The notes: generated by a model not told the origin, from the letters alone. Numbered from the stretch's first letter, positions 44,353 to 57,209 are shown. The stretch is 64,000 nt of DNA from Cunninghamia lanceolata (GCA_027924645.1 BSBN01000213.1:32490501-32554500); one strand, 5' to 3'. Numbers and translations: made by a program.

Positions 44353-46032
44353 GTGACATCTAATACAGGGATTGAGCATGTCACAGAGCTTGAGGAAGGG
44401 TCCAAGCCCGTAATTACTACTCCCTATCGTCATCTTAAGAGGCTCAAGGATGAGATAGAGAAGACTATTAAGGAGCTGCTGGAGATGGGGCACATCAGGT
44501 CTAGTAAGAGTCGATTTGCTTCTGCAGTAGTTCTTGTCAAAAACAAAGATGGGACCATTCGGATGTGGATTGACTACTGCGCTTTCAACAAGAAAACTAT
44601 CAAAAACAAATATCCTATTCCCCGTATAGATGAGTTGATTGATGAGCTTCACAGGGCTTGCTACTTTTCAAAGATAGATCTAAGATCAAGGTATCACCAA
44701 ATCAGGATGAGAGAGGACATAGAGAAAACAACTTTCAGGTGTCATTACGACCACTTTGAGTTTTTGGTGATGTCATTTGGGTTGACAAATGCACCAGCTA
44801 CTTTCCAGAGCTGCATGAACCAAATTTTTAGGAAACAGTTGAGGAAGTTTGTTTTGATCTTCTTCGATGATATCCTAATCTTTAGCAGAACATGGGAAGA
44901 GCACATGAGGCATCTCGAGGAGGTTTTGAGCATCCTGGAGAGTGAGTCCTTGTATGCTAAGGAGTCCAAATGTGACTTCGGCATGACAGGGTTGCTCTAT
45001 CTTGGCCTCATTATCAATGCAGATGGTGTGAGGGTAGATCCAAAGAAGATCAGGGCTATCATGGAATGGCCTACACCAACAAATCTCACTTAGCTTAAGG
45101 GGTTCTTTGGGTTGTGTGGCTTCTACAAGAGGTTCGTTGAGAAAGACTGCAACTCCTCTCACAGACTTGACCAAGAAGGGAGCATTTGTGTGGTCAGATT
45201 CAGCACAGAAGTGTTTTGAACACTTCAAGCAGTTGATGTCTACTTGCTCGGTGTTAGCAATCCCAAATTTCTCTAAGCCTTTTGAGTTGGAGTGTGATGC
45301 TTCAGGAGAGGGGATTGGGGTAGTTCTAATGCAGGAGAAACACCCCATTGCATTTGAGAGTCTGAAGCTCAGGGGACTGGAGAAGAGTTACCTAGTGTAT
45401 GACCGAGAGATGTTGGCCATAATGTATGCATTGGCCAAATTCAGGCCCTATCTTGTTGGAGGGAAATTCATTATTAAAACTGATCATAACAGCATCAAAT
45501 ATTTCATGAACCAGAAGGATTTGAATGATTGACAACAAAAGTGGGTGAGTCGGCTATAAGCATATGACTTTGATATAGAGTATGTCAAAGGTAAAAATAA
45601 CATAGTAGCAGATGCACTATCCAGGAGACCCCACTTGTGTTTGCTAGGTGAGATATCTGTTGATTGGAGAGAGTCAATTTTAGCAGAATATGCTAAGGAT
45701 TCTTGGGCAGTAGGAATCATAGAGGGCACAATACAAGATGATAGGTATTTAGTGGTTAATGACTTGATTATCTACAAAGAGAGGATATTTCTGGTGCCTA
45801 ACTCTCAGTTCAAAGGCAAAATTTTGAGGACATTTCATGACACACCTATGCCTGGTCATCCCGGGTTCTTCAAGAAATACAGGCAAGTCCGGGAATGTTT
45901 CACATGGAAAGGACTTAAAAATTAAGTCTTCAAATATGTTAGGGAGTGTCCTATCTGCCAACAGAATAAGAATGAACATATCTATCCAGCTGGCCTACTT
46001 CAGCCTTTGTCGATTCCTAATCAGAAGTGGGA
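44353..46032 (+). pseudogene. Element 4 RT-RNase H and integrase N-terminus (broken)
   Basis: RT is in the 246-codon frame 44353-45093 with intact [10 protein letters not shown], though MCIDYR has become MWIDYC. RNase H is in 45107-45532 with [14 protein letters not shown] and TDHNSIKYF. A stop separates this from the integrase zinc-finger region 45635-45970 (HDTPMPGHPGFFKKYRQV and CPICQQNK). The frame is cut by Element 5 at 46040, just before the integrase core motif, and resumes at 60286. Confidence 0.92.
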
Positions 46033-46039
46033 ATATCTC
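46033..46039. repeat. 7-bp target-site duplication of Element 5 (left copy)
   Basis: ATATCTC directly before the LTR, repeated exactly at 60279-60285. Seven bases is longer than the usual five for Ty3/Gypsy elements. Confidence 0.75.
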
Positions 46040-47844
46040 TGTAATGTGTCGTACCTATTTGTATATTTTTTTAATGATCTTTTATGTGTTATTTTTAATT
46101 TTTAGAGTGGTCTTTTAGAACTAGAGAGAACAATGCAAAAGAGGTTTTAGTTTTCCTGCAAATGTGTTACTGAAGCATACAATATATTGCATATAACAGA
46201 AACCCAGAAAATATACAATAGATATAAAGAAACTAACAAATACCCAGATAGTAAAATGGCCAATAAACAATTACTATCACATACCCATGTTGAGATTTGC
46301 AACTTCATACAATAGCTGTAGCTGGACCAGCAATGGGTATGGCTGAGAATCACACAAATCACCCAAGGAGCACAAGATATTACAATGGAAATGTTTTCAG
46401 CAAATGTATTGATTAGGGACGCCACTAAAGAGGTGATTTATCAGCTGTAATCACAAGGAAACGACTGCCCAAAACCCCACGTCCACTGCATGTAGCTGTA
46501 CGGCCAAGTGGGAGAGCAATCAGCAACCAAGGCAACTAGAAACTTCTTAAAACAGCACTGTATTGACCTGCACACTATCACTCCAGCTAGGCGACCAAGA
46601 TAGGAAGAGATTTATGCACCCAAACTCCACCAAACTGCATTCATGAAGTGGTACGAATGGCTGGAAGGGTACGGCCAGCAAAGGAAATATGCAACAACCA
46701 AAGATCTTTAACAATCTCTACCAAAATCTGTCCCAATCTCCTTGTTATCAGAAATATCATCTATCTGCAAAGATATATAACATTCAGCTCCAAACAATCA
46801 CTCCAAACAAACTCCATTGAAGCACCAATGTGAATACTGAGTGTATCCACCTCCGAAGCACCTTTGGGTGGCATTGCACACCTATAGAATGCTGCTACAC
46901 AGGGAGGTTTTTTCGTCTCCAAGAGCCTCTGGGTCGAATCTCCAAACCCTCAACTAGTACAAACCCTAGCAAAGCTCAAAATGAGAAATATCATAAAGAA
47001 AGCATAATGCAAAATGAGCCCTTTAGCACCTTTATAACTTATTCCAAGCCCGACGCCCCTTTTGGAGGGAATTTGCATTTGTTTTATTATTTAATTTTCA
47101 TTCCCTTATGACTCCCATGGGCGCCCACCTCCTAGAGGGTCACTTTTAAGTTATAACTTATTTTTATATAGTGACCATATAATATTTATTTGTAAAGTCC
47201 CAACAAATAATTATGTTAAACTTCGGACTTTAAAATAAATATGAAAACGGTGTCAGAGTGCCATGTTCTTTAGCTCGTTAGAAAGGTCTCGACGAGACGC
47301 TTCTGACCCCACTCTGAAAATCCCAAACCGACACTGAACCCGAACTTACTAAAAATAGTAACGCTCAAGATCAAACTGGGCCAACTCTAAAGGTGCCAAC
47401 TCGATCCTCTGAATGCAAACCAACTCTCTAACATCGACAAATGCCTCGAGATGCTTCTGACCCCACTCTGAAAATCCCAAACCGACACCGAACCCGAACT
47501 TACTAAAAATATTAACGCTCAAGATCAAACTCGGCCAACTCTAAAGGTGCCAACTCGATCCTCTAAATGCAAACCAACTCTCCAACATCGACAAATGCCT
47601 CGAGATGCTTCTGACCCCTCTGAAAGTTCCAAACCGACACCAAACCCGAACTTACTAAAAATAGTAACACTCAAGTTCAAACTAGGCCAACTCTAAAGGT
47701 GCCAACTAGATCCTCTGAATGCAAACCAACTCTCCAACATCGACAAATGCCTCCAAGCCAAACTAACTCCAGTTCCCTATCCAAACTGCTAGTCCACGGG
47801 AACTGAGTGATAGACTAACCATGTGTCACGAAGGGGACATTACA
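46040..47844 (-). repeat. 3' LTR of Element 5
   Basis: 1805 bp against 1499 bp for the partner. Minus TATA-like AAGTTATAAAGG at 47029-47040. The excess is the 154-bp triplication at 47299-47760. Hairpin at 47788-47819. Confidence 0.92.
47299..47760. repeat. 154-bp tandem triplication in one LTR of Element 5
   Basis: Three successive copies beginning GCTTCTGACCCC at 47299, 47453 and 47607, each about 154 bp. The other LTR has a single copy (from about 60040). Each unit carries the CTAAAAATAG dyad (47349, a mutated copy near 47503, and 47655). Confidence 0.92.
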
Positions 47845-47865
47845 GTCCGCCCTCCCTAAGATTGC
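47845..47865 (-). other. Polypurine tract of Element 5
   Basis: Minus-strand AATCTTAGGGAGGGCGGAC directly before the 3' LTR. Confidence 0.78.
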
Positions 47866-48936
47866 TTGCCTCAAGCAATCTCAAGTTAGGATGCTCCAAT
47901 ATCTGCTCATTCTCCCAAGTAGCATCATCCACTGGTAGGTTCTTCCATTTGACCATGTACCCTTTGATGATCCTCCTCAAATTACGTTCCCTGGTATCAA
48001 TTTTGGCCTCGAGTACCAGTATCAACTTCCCCTCTTCATCAAGAGGAGGCAACTCTGATGATGGTATCACATTATGCCCCAACGTCTTTTTGAGGCGAGA
48101 TACATGGAACACATTATGTACCCTGCTACCTACTAGAAGCTCCAACTCATAAGCCACTTCTCCAATCCTCTTGGAGATCTTGAAAGCTCCATAATACCGT
48201 GGCTTCAACTTTTCTACCCCACTCTTCTTGAGAGTGGACTGTCTATAGGGCTGCAGCATAAGATACACCATGTCACCAACCTCAGAAGATTGCTCAGTCC
48301 TCTGTTGATTCTGAGCCTTCTGTATATTTTTCTTCAAAGACCTCATAATATCCTAACTCTCCTGGAGAAGGTCTTTGGCCTTCGGCACTACTATCACCAA
48401 ACAACAAATCAACAAAGCTTGATGCCTCATACCCATACAGGGCCATAAATGGTGACATCTGGATAGACATGTGGTATGTGGAATTGTAATAGTACTCCCC
48501 CATATGAAGCCACTTAACCCATGCCTTCTGTTGCCCTGAAACATAATTGCGGAGGTATCCCTCCACCCATTTATTAACAATCTCTGTCTGTCCATCCGTC
48601 TAGAGGTGGTAACTCGTACTGGATGTGAACTCTGTCTCCGACAACTTGAAGAACTCCTACCAAAAGTTACTGAGGAACCTACTGTCCCTATCATTGACAA
48701 TGTTACGAGGCAACCCATAGAGTCGAAATACCTCACGAAAGAACAAATATGCAACCTGTGCTGCAGTGAAAGTAGTAGGGATGGCAAAGAAATGTGCATA
48801 CTTTGTCAACCTGTCCACTACCACGAAAATGCAATCCCTACCTTGGACTTTTGGTAACCCTGTGATAAAGTCCATCGAAATGCTATCCCATTTCCTCTCA
48901 AGAATGGGCAAGGGCTGCAATAGTACTCTTGGAAAT
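47866..48936 (-). pseudogene. Element 5 integrase core and chromodomain (broken)
   Basis: From right to left: LERKWDSISMDFITGLPK with the first catalytic Asp (about 48870), [25 protein letters not shown] with the second Asp (about 48670), then frame changes. The GPF-like module LQPYRQSTLKKSG (about 48245) follows, and a chromodomain with GYMVKWKNLPVDDATWE (about 47930-47980). The domain start is joined to the zinc-finger part at 53545 once Solo LTR B2 is discounted. Confidence 0.9.
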
Positions 48937-49915
48937 TGTTGATGAGGTTTTTGTGACTACAACAACATTAGAATAAAATACTGGGTATCCTATCCTCTCT
49001 TGAATAAAGCTTCTCAGACGCTGAACTATGTGATCGAATGAGACTGCTCCAAGGTTCCTTTTATGTCAGGTCTTGACGTGCATAGGGATAGACTCAGTAG
49101 AATGATGTGATTTGCTGGTAATCACGAGGGGGACTTACGTGGGCTTACTCCTTCGTAGACATGGAATTCACTCCCGGGACTTGGACTTGTGGGCGAATGG
49201 AACTCTTTCACAAATGGACAGCTTGGAATTCCTAGGTTCCACTCTCTGGTTTAGGCGGATGATTTGGCAATGAAGCTTCTAGAAAACTAATCCTAGTGAA
49301 AATCTAAAAGAAAATGCAAAAGATGAGGTAAGGGTTTAGGAATCTAATCAATGGAAATGACTGTTGTTGAAGATGAAACTGGAACCAGTCCTCTGCTTCG
49401 CCATGAGACAACAACTAGGCAGGGATGGTGCAATCTTCTGGGTAGAGGTAGAGGTTTTCATATTGTCCTGTCATGGAACATGGAACTGATCATACAGAAA
49501 CAGCCGAAGTTAAGCATGGATCACGTTTAGACTAACCATACAAAGTGATTTGCAAGCCACAGATCACAAATGGTATGAACAAATCAACTTCAATCATTCA
49601 ACAAGAACATTTCCATCGCATCTATCTAATGAAAGTAAGAAAATACAAGAGAGAACTTCAACATCTTTTAGATTTGCTCCAAGAAATCAATAAGACCATG
49701 CCAAAAATCTAAAGAAATATATGAACACCATTCTTCAATGCATATATTATTACTTCAGAAGTTTATATCGCAACAATCCAACTAATTTTGGAGTTCCAGC
49801 TCATAAGAAACTATGCAGAAATGAAAACTAGCTACTAAGGAGCTCTAGGAGCTTCAGAATGGTAAATATCAGAAAAGGAGAGAGAGCAAGAGAGTTACAA
49901 TGAGGCATCCCTCAG

Positions 49916-49930
49916 CCTTTATATAGGCTC
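49916..49930 (-). promoter_or_regulatory. Putative TATA box of Solo LTR B2
   Basis: GAGCCTATATAAAGG on the minus strand, matching the position in B1. Confidence 0.62.
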
Positions 49931-51596
49931 TCAAAAATATCTTAGGGCAAAAAGGAAATCAGATTTCCTTGAAATATGTGCCCTGGGTTACAAATCCTAG
50001 AAAAGCAGGTGGGGTCGTCAGAATGTTCCTGTAGGAGACTGCCACCTGTCTTGGTCGTCAGAATGTGTAAGGAAAACTTCCAGCTGTCCTGGTCGTCATC
50101 TGTCTAGGACTTCTGGATAGCACTGTCCTGTCCGTCCTGCTCCTTGGTCGCAGATTCCACTTGGAACAGGATTTTGCGACCAGGAATGATTTTCTTCCTG
50201 GGCGCAAATTCCAGGGGGTCAAGGAACTTTGTGTGGAGGAATCCTTCCTTGAGCAGGGGCGCACTTTCCTTAGGGCCCTGGAATGGAATTCCTTCCTGAG
50301 TTGGAATTCCCTGTCGTGGAATAGAATTCCCTGTCCTGGATTCCTGGGTTGAAATTCCTCATCCTTGGCGTGGATTCCAGTTCTTCCTGATGGATGGTGA
50401 ACTGTACTTTTGTTCTTGGCTCTCCAAGGATTGATCCTCTTGTCCGGAACTGGAATCCTTGATATTGGACATGAAGTGTATTTTCTCTTTCCTTCTTGTG
50501 AAATTCACATGTAGTCTCCTCGTCTAGCGTTGGAAGTAGTCCTCTTCTTCGGTGTTAGAACTTCATGATGCTTGAGATAATCCTTGATCATCCTTGAGCT
50601 CCGTCTTCATGGAAGCCCATCCTCGTCCTGGATTCCTGCAAAACAAGGGAAACCTCGAATAGTCATGATGCAAAAAATCCATAAATGCAATGCAATATGA
50701 AATGAAACATGACTGATTTTGCAAGTTTTGATCAATTTCACTTATAAATTCCTGAACAAACAAAGGATTTCCCTCATTCTCCGGTATTCTTCATACTCGA
50801 CTGACTTTTCCTTCATTCCAGGGTTACCAGGCATGGACAGGAGGAATTTCCAGGTTAGGGAGCAATTTCCAGGTGGCCGGGGATTCTATGGAGTCAGGGA
50901 TTCCTGCTCATCCTGGAATTCCACTTGTCCTGGAGGATGAATTTCTGCCCCTAGAATGTAGTTTTCTGCTTTGGATTTGAATTGGAATGATTAGAAATGA
51001 CTTGGGCGCTGCCCCTTTTATAGGTAAGTTGTCCGTCTTTGTCTCTTGGCCGACCTAGGTTGGAGGAGGAGAAATTTAGCCGCCATACCTTATCACTGGC
51101 TGACTTAGCCTTTTTTGTCCTTTTCTCCCATGTCAGTAGTCGGGGATTTATGAATGTCGGGGAATTTGGAATGTCGGGGAATTTGGAATGTCGGGGAATT
51201 CCTGAGGTTTAGGATTTTCTTCCCCAACACAACTCTAGAACTTTTGCTAAAATCCAGCTAAGTCCTGGAATATTCTCCTATGGAATCTTACTCAGATGGA
51301 AGGTTGCACTTTGCTTTCTGTGGAGGAACATGGCGGGATGTGTCCTTGGACTTCTATGTTCAATCTTTTGGATATTTGCTAAGGGCTTCATCACTCTGTT
51401 TTGGCAGGGATAGATTTTCTTATGCTGGGATCAGAGACTCCATTTTAAAACCAGAAATACCCTCCATCGTGTTTAGGGATTCCAGACTTCGAGGTATAAC
51501 AGGCGAGGAATTCTTCCATGCAAGAGCTGGCAAACTGGGTTCCGGAATTTCACCCCGCAGGTCTCCCATTCTAGACTGGATCAGGAATGTCCAAGG

Positions 51597-51790
51597 GCGC
51601 AGAATCCAGAAGGTCAAGGATTTTGCGCCCAGGACAAAATTTGTCCTGGAGCGCAGAATCCAGAAGGTTAAGGAATTTGCGCCCAAGACAAAATTTGTCC
51701 TGGAGCGCAAAATCCAGAAGGTTAAGGAATTTGCGCCCAGGACAAAATTTGTCCTGGAGCGCAGAATCCTACAGGTGCTGGAATTTGCGC
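51597..51790. repeat. 54-bp GCGC repeat array with palindromes in Solo LTR B2
   Basis: GCGC cores at 51597, 51651, 51705 and 51759 mark 54-bp units (about 3.5 copies). Each contains the palindrome AGGACAAAATTTGTCCT. Confidence 0.88.
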
Positions 51791-51947
51791 CACTTGCCTT
51801 TAGAGTTCAGTTTCAGGGAATCTAAGTCAAGGATTTGCATTTTCCTGAGTTTCGAAGTGGGATTCTGGTTTTGCAGTAGGTTCATTCTCCTAGCTACTCC
51901 ATGGAGGTTCAAATGTTGATACAGGATCAAAAAACAGAGTTCATTTC

Positions 51948-52430
51948 TTCCATCCTCGTTCCTTCCATCCTCGCGGAATCTGTTACTTCCAAGGCGGGAT
52001 GAGAGGTTCGTTCGTTCCATCCTTCGTTTCTTCCATCCTCGTTTGTTCCATCCTCCGAGAGTCTCTTTTCGATGGCGAGACATGAGGTTCATCTCTTCCA
52101 TCCTTCATTCGTTCCATCCTTCGTTTCTTCCATCCTTCGTTCCTTCCATCCTCCGGGAATCTGATGGCGAGACACAAGGTTCGTTTCTTCCATCCTGACT
52201 GTGAATTCCATCCTTCATTCGTTCCATCCTTCGTTTCTTCCATCCTTCGTTCCTTCCATCCTCCGGGAATCTGTTACTTCCAAGGCAGGATGAGGGGTTC
52301 GTTTCTTCCATCCTTGTTTGTTCCATCCTCCGAGAGTCTCTTTTCGATGGCGAGAGACAAAGTTCGTTTGTTCCATCCTCCAGAAATTCGGTGGCGAGAG
52401 ACAAAGTTCGTTTGTTTCATCCTTCATTTC
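51948..52430. repeat. TTCCATCC array in Solo LTR B2
   Basis: About 17 exact TTCCATCC copies within about 480 bp, in the larger form CGTTTCTTCCATCCTTCG and with the interspersed block TCCGGGAATCTG. Some larger units of 150-200 bp are themselves repeated. Confidence 0.88.
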
Positions 52431-52685
52431 TTCCTGTTTGGAATTGGCTAAGTCTGGTAGCCTGAAATCCTGAAATCCTGGAAAAATGACTAAGTCTGAA
52501 ATCTGGTGGATCTTCCAAATTCTAGATTCTGCATGTTAAATCCGGCGGATTCGAGACCTATCTCAAACATCCTGAAAGGTATATTGAAAAATATTTAAAG
52601 TATAAGAAATTCAATCTCTCAACTTATACTTAAATATATTTTTTAATATACCTTTACCCTAAAGACGCTGAAAAATGGCAAAGAT

Positions 52686-52800
52686 TGTCCTTGAGCGCAA
52701 AATCCAGTAGGTACTGGATTTTGCGACCAGGACAAAAAGTGTCCTTGAGCGCAAAATCCAGTAGGTACTGGATTTTGCAACCAGGACAAAAAGTGTCCTG
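52686..52800. repeat. 55-bp repeat pair with 13-bp hairpin in Solo LTR B2
   Basis: Two units with GCGC cores at 52694 and 52749. Each holds the arms GCAAAATCCAGTA and TACTGGATTTTGC separated by two bases, a near-perfect palindrome. Confidence 0.85.
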
Positions 52801-53544
52801 TCGCAATTCTAGCCTACCGGAGGGATATTCAGTAAATGCTGATTGTCTCCTGAAATTGCCTTAAGTCTTCGATCTGCGAGTCTTCCGAGCTATGAAATGA
52901 GGTTGAGTGTCGGACTGAGATTTAAAGAGACATCCCCTGGTTTTGACCTTCCGGACTAGAGTTGTCAGGCCGGGACTAAGTTCCATGACTGAAGGATGAT
53001 CACGCCAAGGAGTGACAGTCTCTGTTAAACTCCGCAATCTTGGTTGGAAGAAGAATCTAGATAAACTTTGAAACGGGATTCCAGGCCGGAATTCCTTGAA
53101 CGAGACTCTGGGAGAGGTACTTCCGGACAGGACTCCGGTTTGGACCTCCGGGTTGGACTCCTGGACCGGAGTCCAGGAATGAATTTCTAAGCCATACATG
53201 GGGTCTTGGACTAGGACTGGAATTGGGTTTCATGCCGGGAGCGGAGTGGGTTCATTACCCAAGTGTGAAAAGACAAAACCCTTCCCTAAGGATGGAAAAA
53301 ACGAAACTCTCGCCTAAGGATAGTCTGGAACAGTCAATTAGGGTTCGGGCACTGCCGGAGGAAACCTATGTGTTTTACTTCTCTTTCTTCCCGGTGGGCC
53401 AGTCTAAGCTCCTAACACTATCCGAACTGTGAAGACATCGCCGGATAAAAGTATGGGATAAGCCTCAAGGATCCAAGCAAGTCAAAAAAAGGGGGACCCA
53501 ATTAGTAATTAGGGTTGATGTTGTAAAGTGGTCACAACAGAAAT

Positions 53545-54979
53545 GAGTGCTCTTGTTTGTTCTGTTGGCATATCAAGCACTCTCTCACATACTGCATCAC
53601 CTTTGTCTTGAGGCCCTTCCAGGTGAACCTCTCTCTAACCTGCCTGTAAGTTTTGAAGTACCCCGGGTGTCCTGCCATCGACAAGTCATGGAATGCCCTC
53701 AAAACTTTCTACTTCATCCGTGATCCTAACACCAAAAAGATCCTGTCCTTGTAAATGATTAAATCATTTACCATTGCGTACCTGTCATCCTTAATGGTGC
53801 CATCAATTATTCCAGTAGCCCATGCATCCTCAGCATAGTTAGCTGATATCATCTCTCTCCAATCATTTGTAGTGGCACCTAGTGCACACAAATGGGGCCT
53901 CCTGGATAAAGCATCGGCAACAATATTCTTCTTACCTTTGACATATACAATATCAAAGTCGTAGGCCTATAGCTTGTTGACCCACTTCTGTTGCCTCTCA
54001 TTCAAATCCTTCTGTCCAAAGAAATGCTTCAGACTGTTATGATCTGTCTTGACTACAAATTTGCTGCCCACCAAATATTGTCTGAATTTAGCCAATGCAT
54101 GCATTATAGCTAACATCTCCTTGTCATAAATGTTGTAACTGCGTTCCACACCCCTCAACTTCCTGCTCTCAAATGCTATGGGGTGCTTATCCTGCATAAT
54201 TACTGCACCAATGCCTTCTCCTAAGGCATCACACTGCAACTCGAAGGGCTTGCTGAAATTTGGTATGGCCAATACAGGGCATGTACTCATAATCTGCTTG
54301 AATCTGTCAAAGCACTCCTGTGTACCCCCTGTCCAACTAAATGCATCCTTATGAGTCAAATCTGTGAGGGGTGCAGCTAACTGAGAAAACCCCTTCACGA
54401 ACCTGCGGTAATATCCACATAAACCCAAGAATCCCTTGAGTGAGATTCTTTGGGGGTGACCAGTCCACTATTGCCCAAATCTTCTCTGGGTCTACCTTCA
54501 CGCTACCAGCATTGATAATGTGACCCAAGTATAACAACTCGATCATCCCAAACTCACACTTTGACATCTTAGCATAGAAAGACTCTCTCTCCAGAATGCT
54601 CAACACAATGTCAATGTGTTTCAAGTGCTCTTCCCATGTCTTGCTGTAAATCAAAATCTCATCAAAGAATATCAGAACAAACCTCCTCGATTGCTCTCGA
54701 AAACCTCTATTCATGCAAGATTGGAAAGTAGCTGGTGCATTAGTCAAGCCGAATGGCATAACCAGGAACTCAAAGATCCCATAGTGACACCTGAATGCCG
54801 TCTTCTCCACATCCTCATCTCGGACCCGTATCTGATGATACTCGGATCTCAAATCTATCTTGGAGAAGTAACCGGCCCCGTGCAACTCATCAATCAGCTC
54901 ATCTATTCTGGATATGGGATACCTGTTCTTAATTGTTTTCTTATTGAGTTCCCTATAATCAATGCACATCCTAAGAGTC
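53545..54979 (-). pseudogene. Element 5 RT palm to integrase zinc finger (broken)
   Basis: Right to left: [19 protein letters not shown] (about 54967), the palm with FFDEILIYSK (about 54665; the second catalytic Asp is Glu), a frameshift near 54440, RNase H with QCDALGEGIGAVIM and TDHNSLKHF (about 54240-54030), and the integrase zinc-finger region ending before Solo LTR B2. The other half of RT is at 56279-56586. Confidence 0.92.
54975..54979. repeat. Target-site duplication of Solo LTR C (left copy)
   Basis: GAGTC, repeated at 56274-56278. Confidence 0.9.
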
Positions 54980-56273
54980 TGTCATGTCCCCTCTTTAGCG
55001 CTGTCTAGCAGAGACATGAGAGTTGACCTATCATCCGGGTTCCCGTAGGTCAGCAGAGTGGTTAGGGGACCTATCCAGAGGCAGTGTAGCTTGGCACAGA
55101 GCTTTACGGGCCTTTCCAGTCAGTTTGTGACAGTTTCCTAATTTTTAGGAAGGGTTCCTATTTTTTAGGGTTTGACCGAGAGTTGACCAGGAGGCATCAG
55201 GGGACCTCCAGGAGCATTTTTGGAGTTTTGGTCAAATTCCTATTTTTTAGGAGGTATCCCTACATTTTAGGGAGGCACTGTCAGTTAGCATGACACGTGG
55301 CGACATCACCAGTGGCGTGGGCTACAGCAGTTCTCAGTTCAGGATAGCCAGGTGATGGAATTGGAATAATTATTGAATATTAAAGTGTGGCTTTAATATT
55401 TAATAAAAATAAAAATAAAATAAAGTGAATAACATGTCACTTTATATTAATAAGTTATTAAAAAGACCCCCACCTAGTTGACACAATGTTGTGTTTAAAA
55501 AGTGGTCTTTTAATAATGAAGTTGGGCCCTCAACTTGGGCGCCCAACTTGGGAGACTTCATGAATAAAAGAATCTTTCAAAGATTCTTTATTTTGGATGC
55601 CTTTTGGAACCCTAAAGTGGACGCCCACTTTGGGAAAGGAATAAAGTGACTTTGAAGTGCTTTTTGGAGCTATCTTTTGCATATCTTTTGAAGCTTCATG
55701 GCAGCTCTGAACTCTGTGGAAGGGGGCAGCAGCATTCAGACTCTTGGGAACGAAAACTCTCAAGGATTTTGGTGAATTGGACGACAACCTAGTTCTTGTT
55801 TGTGGGAGGCCTACTCTGGGTCTTCATTTGTGCATCATTGGACAGATTCCAGGGCATGTTATTGCAGATCTAAGCTTGCAGCAGTGCTAAATCAGCGTTA
55901 TTCTTCAGATCCTTCATTCTCAGTTGCATGTATAGCCTCTTCTAGGCCAATATTGCCTTTGTATGCAAGTAGGGTTGCAAACCAGGCGTCCATTGAATAT
56001 AAAATACAGATCTGATGGGTATGTGCCTCAATTTCTCATGTGTTATCTTTCTATCAGTTAATATTTATTTTTAGTCCATTTTTATTTGAGATTGCAGCTG
56101 TATGTATTTCTATTTGCCATCTTGGCAAATACACATCTCAAGAAAACTGAAACCCCTTCTGCATCTCCTCTCTAGTTTGAAAGAAAACAAAAAAATAATA
56201 AAAATCATAAAACAAATTAAATCACAAAAAACAGCACTTCATTTCAGCAAAGGGATCCATCAGGGATCTTTCA
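54980..56273 (+). mobile_element. Solo LTR C (chromovirus family, 1.29 kb)
   Basis: Begins TGTCATGTCCCC and ends GGATCTTTCA, flanked by GAGTC. It interrupts Element 5 RT between KKDGTL and RMCIDYR; leaving it out restores the frame. No coding region. Near its start it has the hairpin at 55022-55054, GTGGTTAGGGGACC and four CCTATTTTTTAGG-like palindromes (about 55130-55275). Confidence 0.92.
55022..55054 (+). other. Conserved U3 hairpin, Solo LTR C
   Basis: Arms GTTGACCTA and TAGGTCAGC: eight Watson-Crick pairs and one G.U wobble around a 15-nt loop ending GGGTTCCCG. Pairs four and five are swapped relative to Element 3 (A-T to G-C and G-C to A-T), so both are compensated. Confidence 0.78.
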
Positions 56274-56278
56274 GAGTC

Positions 56279-57200
56279 CCATCCTTTTTCTTTACTAACA
56301 CAACTGATGATGCAAATGGACTCTTACTCGGCCTTATGTGTCCCATCATGAGAAGCTCTTTGATAGCCTTCTCGATTTCATCCTTATACCTTTTGGGATG
56401 CCTGTATGGATTAGTAATCACGGGCTTTGCACCCTCCTCCAACTCGATCACATGCTCTATTCCCCTGTCAGGGGGTCTACCTGGTGGAATATCACTAAAC
56501 ACTTTGGTGTGTTTAGTTAGGAGATCCTGTATGTCAGATGGATACTCACACTTCTGTTGCTCTGAAACGGCAGGCATCACCATCACCTCTGCTGCCCACT
56601 ACACCTGATCATAGCGAATCAATCTCTCCATCCGCCTGAGAGAAATACATCTCAATCCACTATCTGAAATGCCCCTGAGCACATGTCTAACTCCATTCAC
56701 CTCAAACTTCATCTCCATTGTCCTCAAGTTGAGGGTGAACTCTCCCATCTCATGTAACCACTTCATACCCAACACAACATCCATATCATCCATGCTAACA
56801 ACATAAAACTCTGATTGGAAAGTGTTGTTGTTTAGCTAGATAGTCAAGTTAGGAATCCTCCTAGTGCAAGTGAGTACGAAGCCATCTGCCACCTTCACTC
56901 TGAACCCTAAGAACTCCTCTGTCTTCAACCCCCTCTTGGCAACTAGGCCCTCATCAATGAAGTTATGAGTGGTACCTATATCAAGCAAGGTAATGCACAT
57001 CTGTCCACCCAATACTCCTCGGATCCTGAATGACCCTTCTCTCTGAATGCTCGAGATATGGGTTGTAGGTAGTGGGGTCTCCTCATCCTTCCCTAAAACC
57101 TCAGATGTAACATCTGTCTCTGGGTCACTGTCTTCTGTGTGCTGCTCTGAATGTGTCTCAGACTCCACGGACTCATCTACTGAAAAATATTCTCTGTTTG
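56279..57200 (-). pseudogene. Element 5 protease and RT N-terminus (broken)
   Basis: Protease core LLDIGTTHNFIDEGL (about 56960) has Ile in the D-T/S-G triad. The linker MDDMDVVLGMKWLHEMGEF (56793-56599) follows, and RT fingers with [15 protein letters not shown] and [15 protein letters not shown] (56586-56279). A stop lies near 56602. RT continues at 54979 beyond Solo LTR C. Confidence 0.9.
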
Positions 57201-57209
57201 GCCTTTCCT

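Larger units (their letters stand above)
48937..53539 (-). mobile_element. Solo LTR B2 (4.6 kb)
   Basis: Begins TGTTGATGAG and ends GGTCACAACA, flanked by GAAAT on both sides (48932-48936, 53540-53544). Without it and one GAAAT the Element 5 integrase reading frame is continuous across CQQNK to LLQPLPI. No coding capacity; long ORFs inside it come from repeat arrays. It shares ends and leader with B1 but has a much longer U3. Minus TATA box at 49916-49930. Confidence 0.92.

Noticed and set aside
51280..51919. ORFs of 181 and 110 codons inside Solo LTR B2
   Set aside because: They are produced by the in-frame 54-bp repeat array; no start context, domain or codon signal supports a gene.
51948..52430. 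CRISPR-like spacing of TTCCATCC repeats
   Set aside because: Repeats are only 8-17 bp, spacing is irregular, spacers are themselves repeated, and the sequence is a plant LTR.
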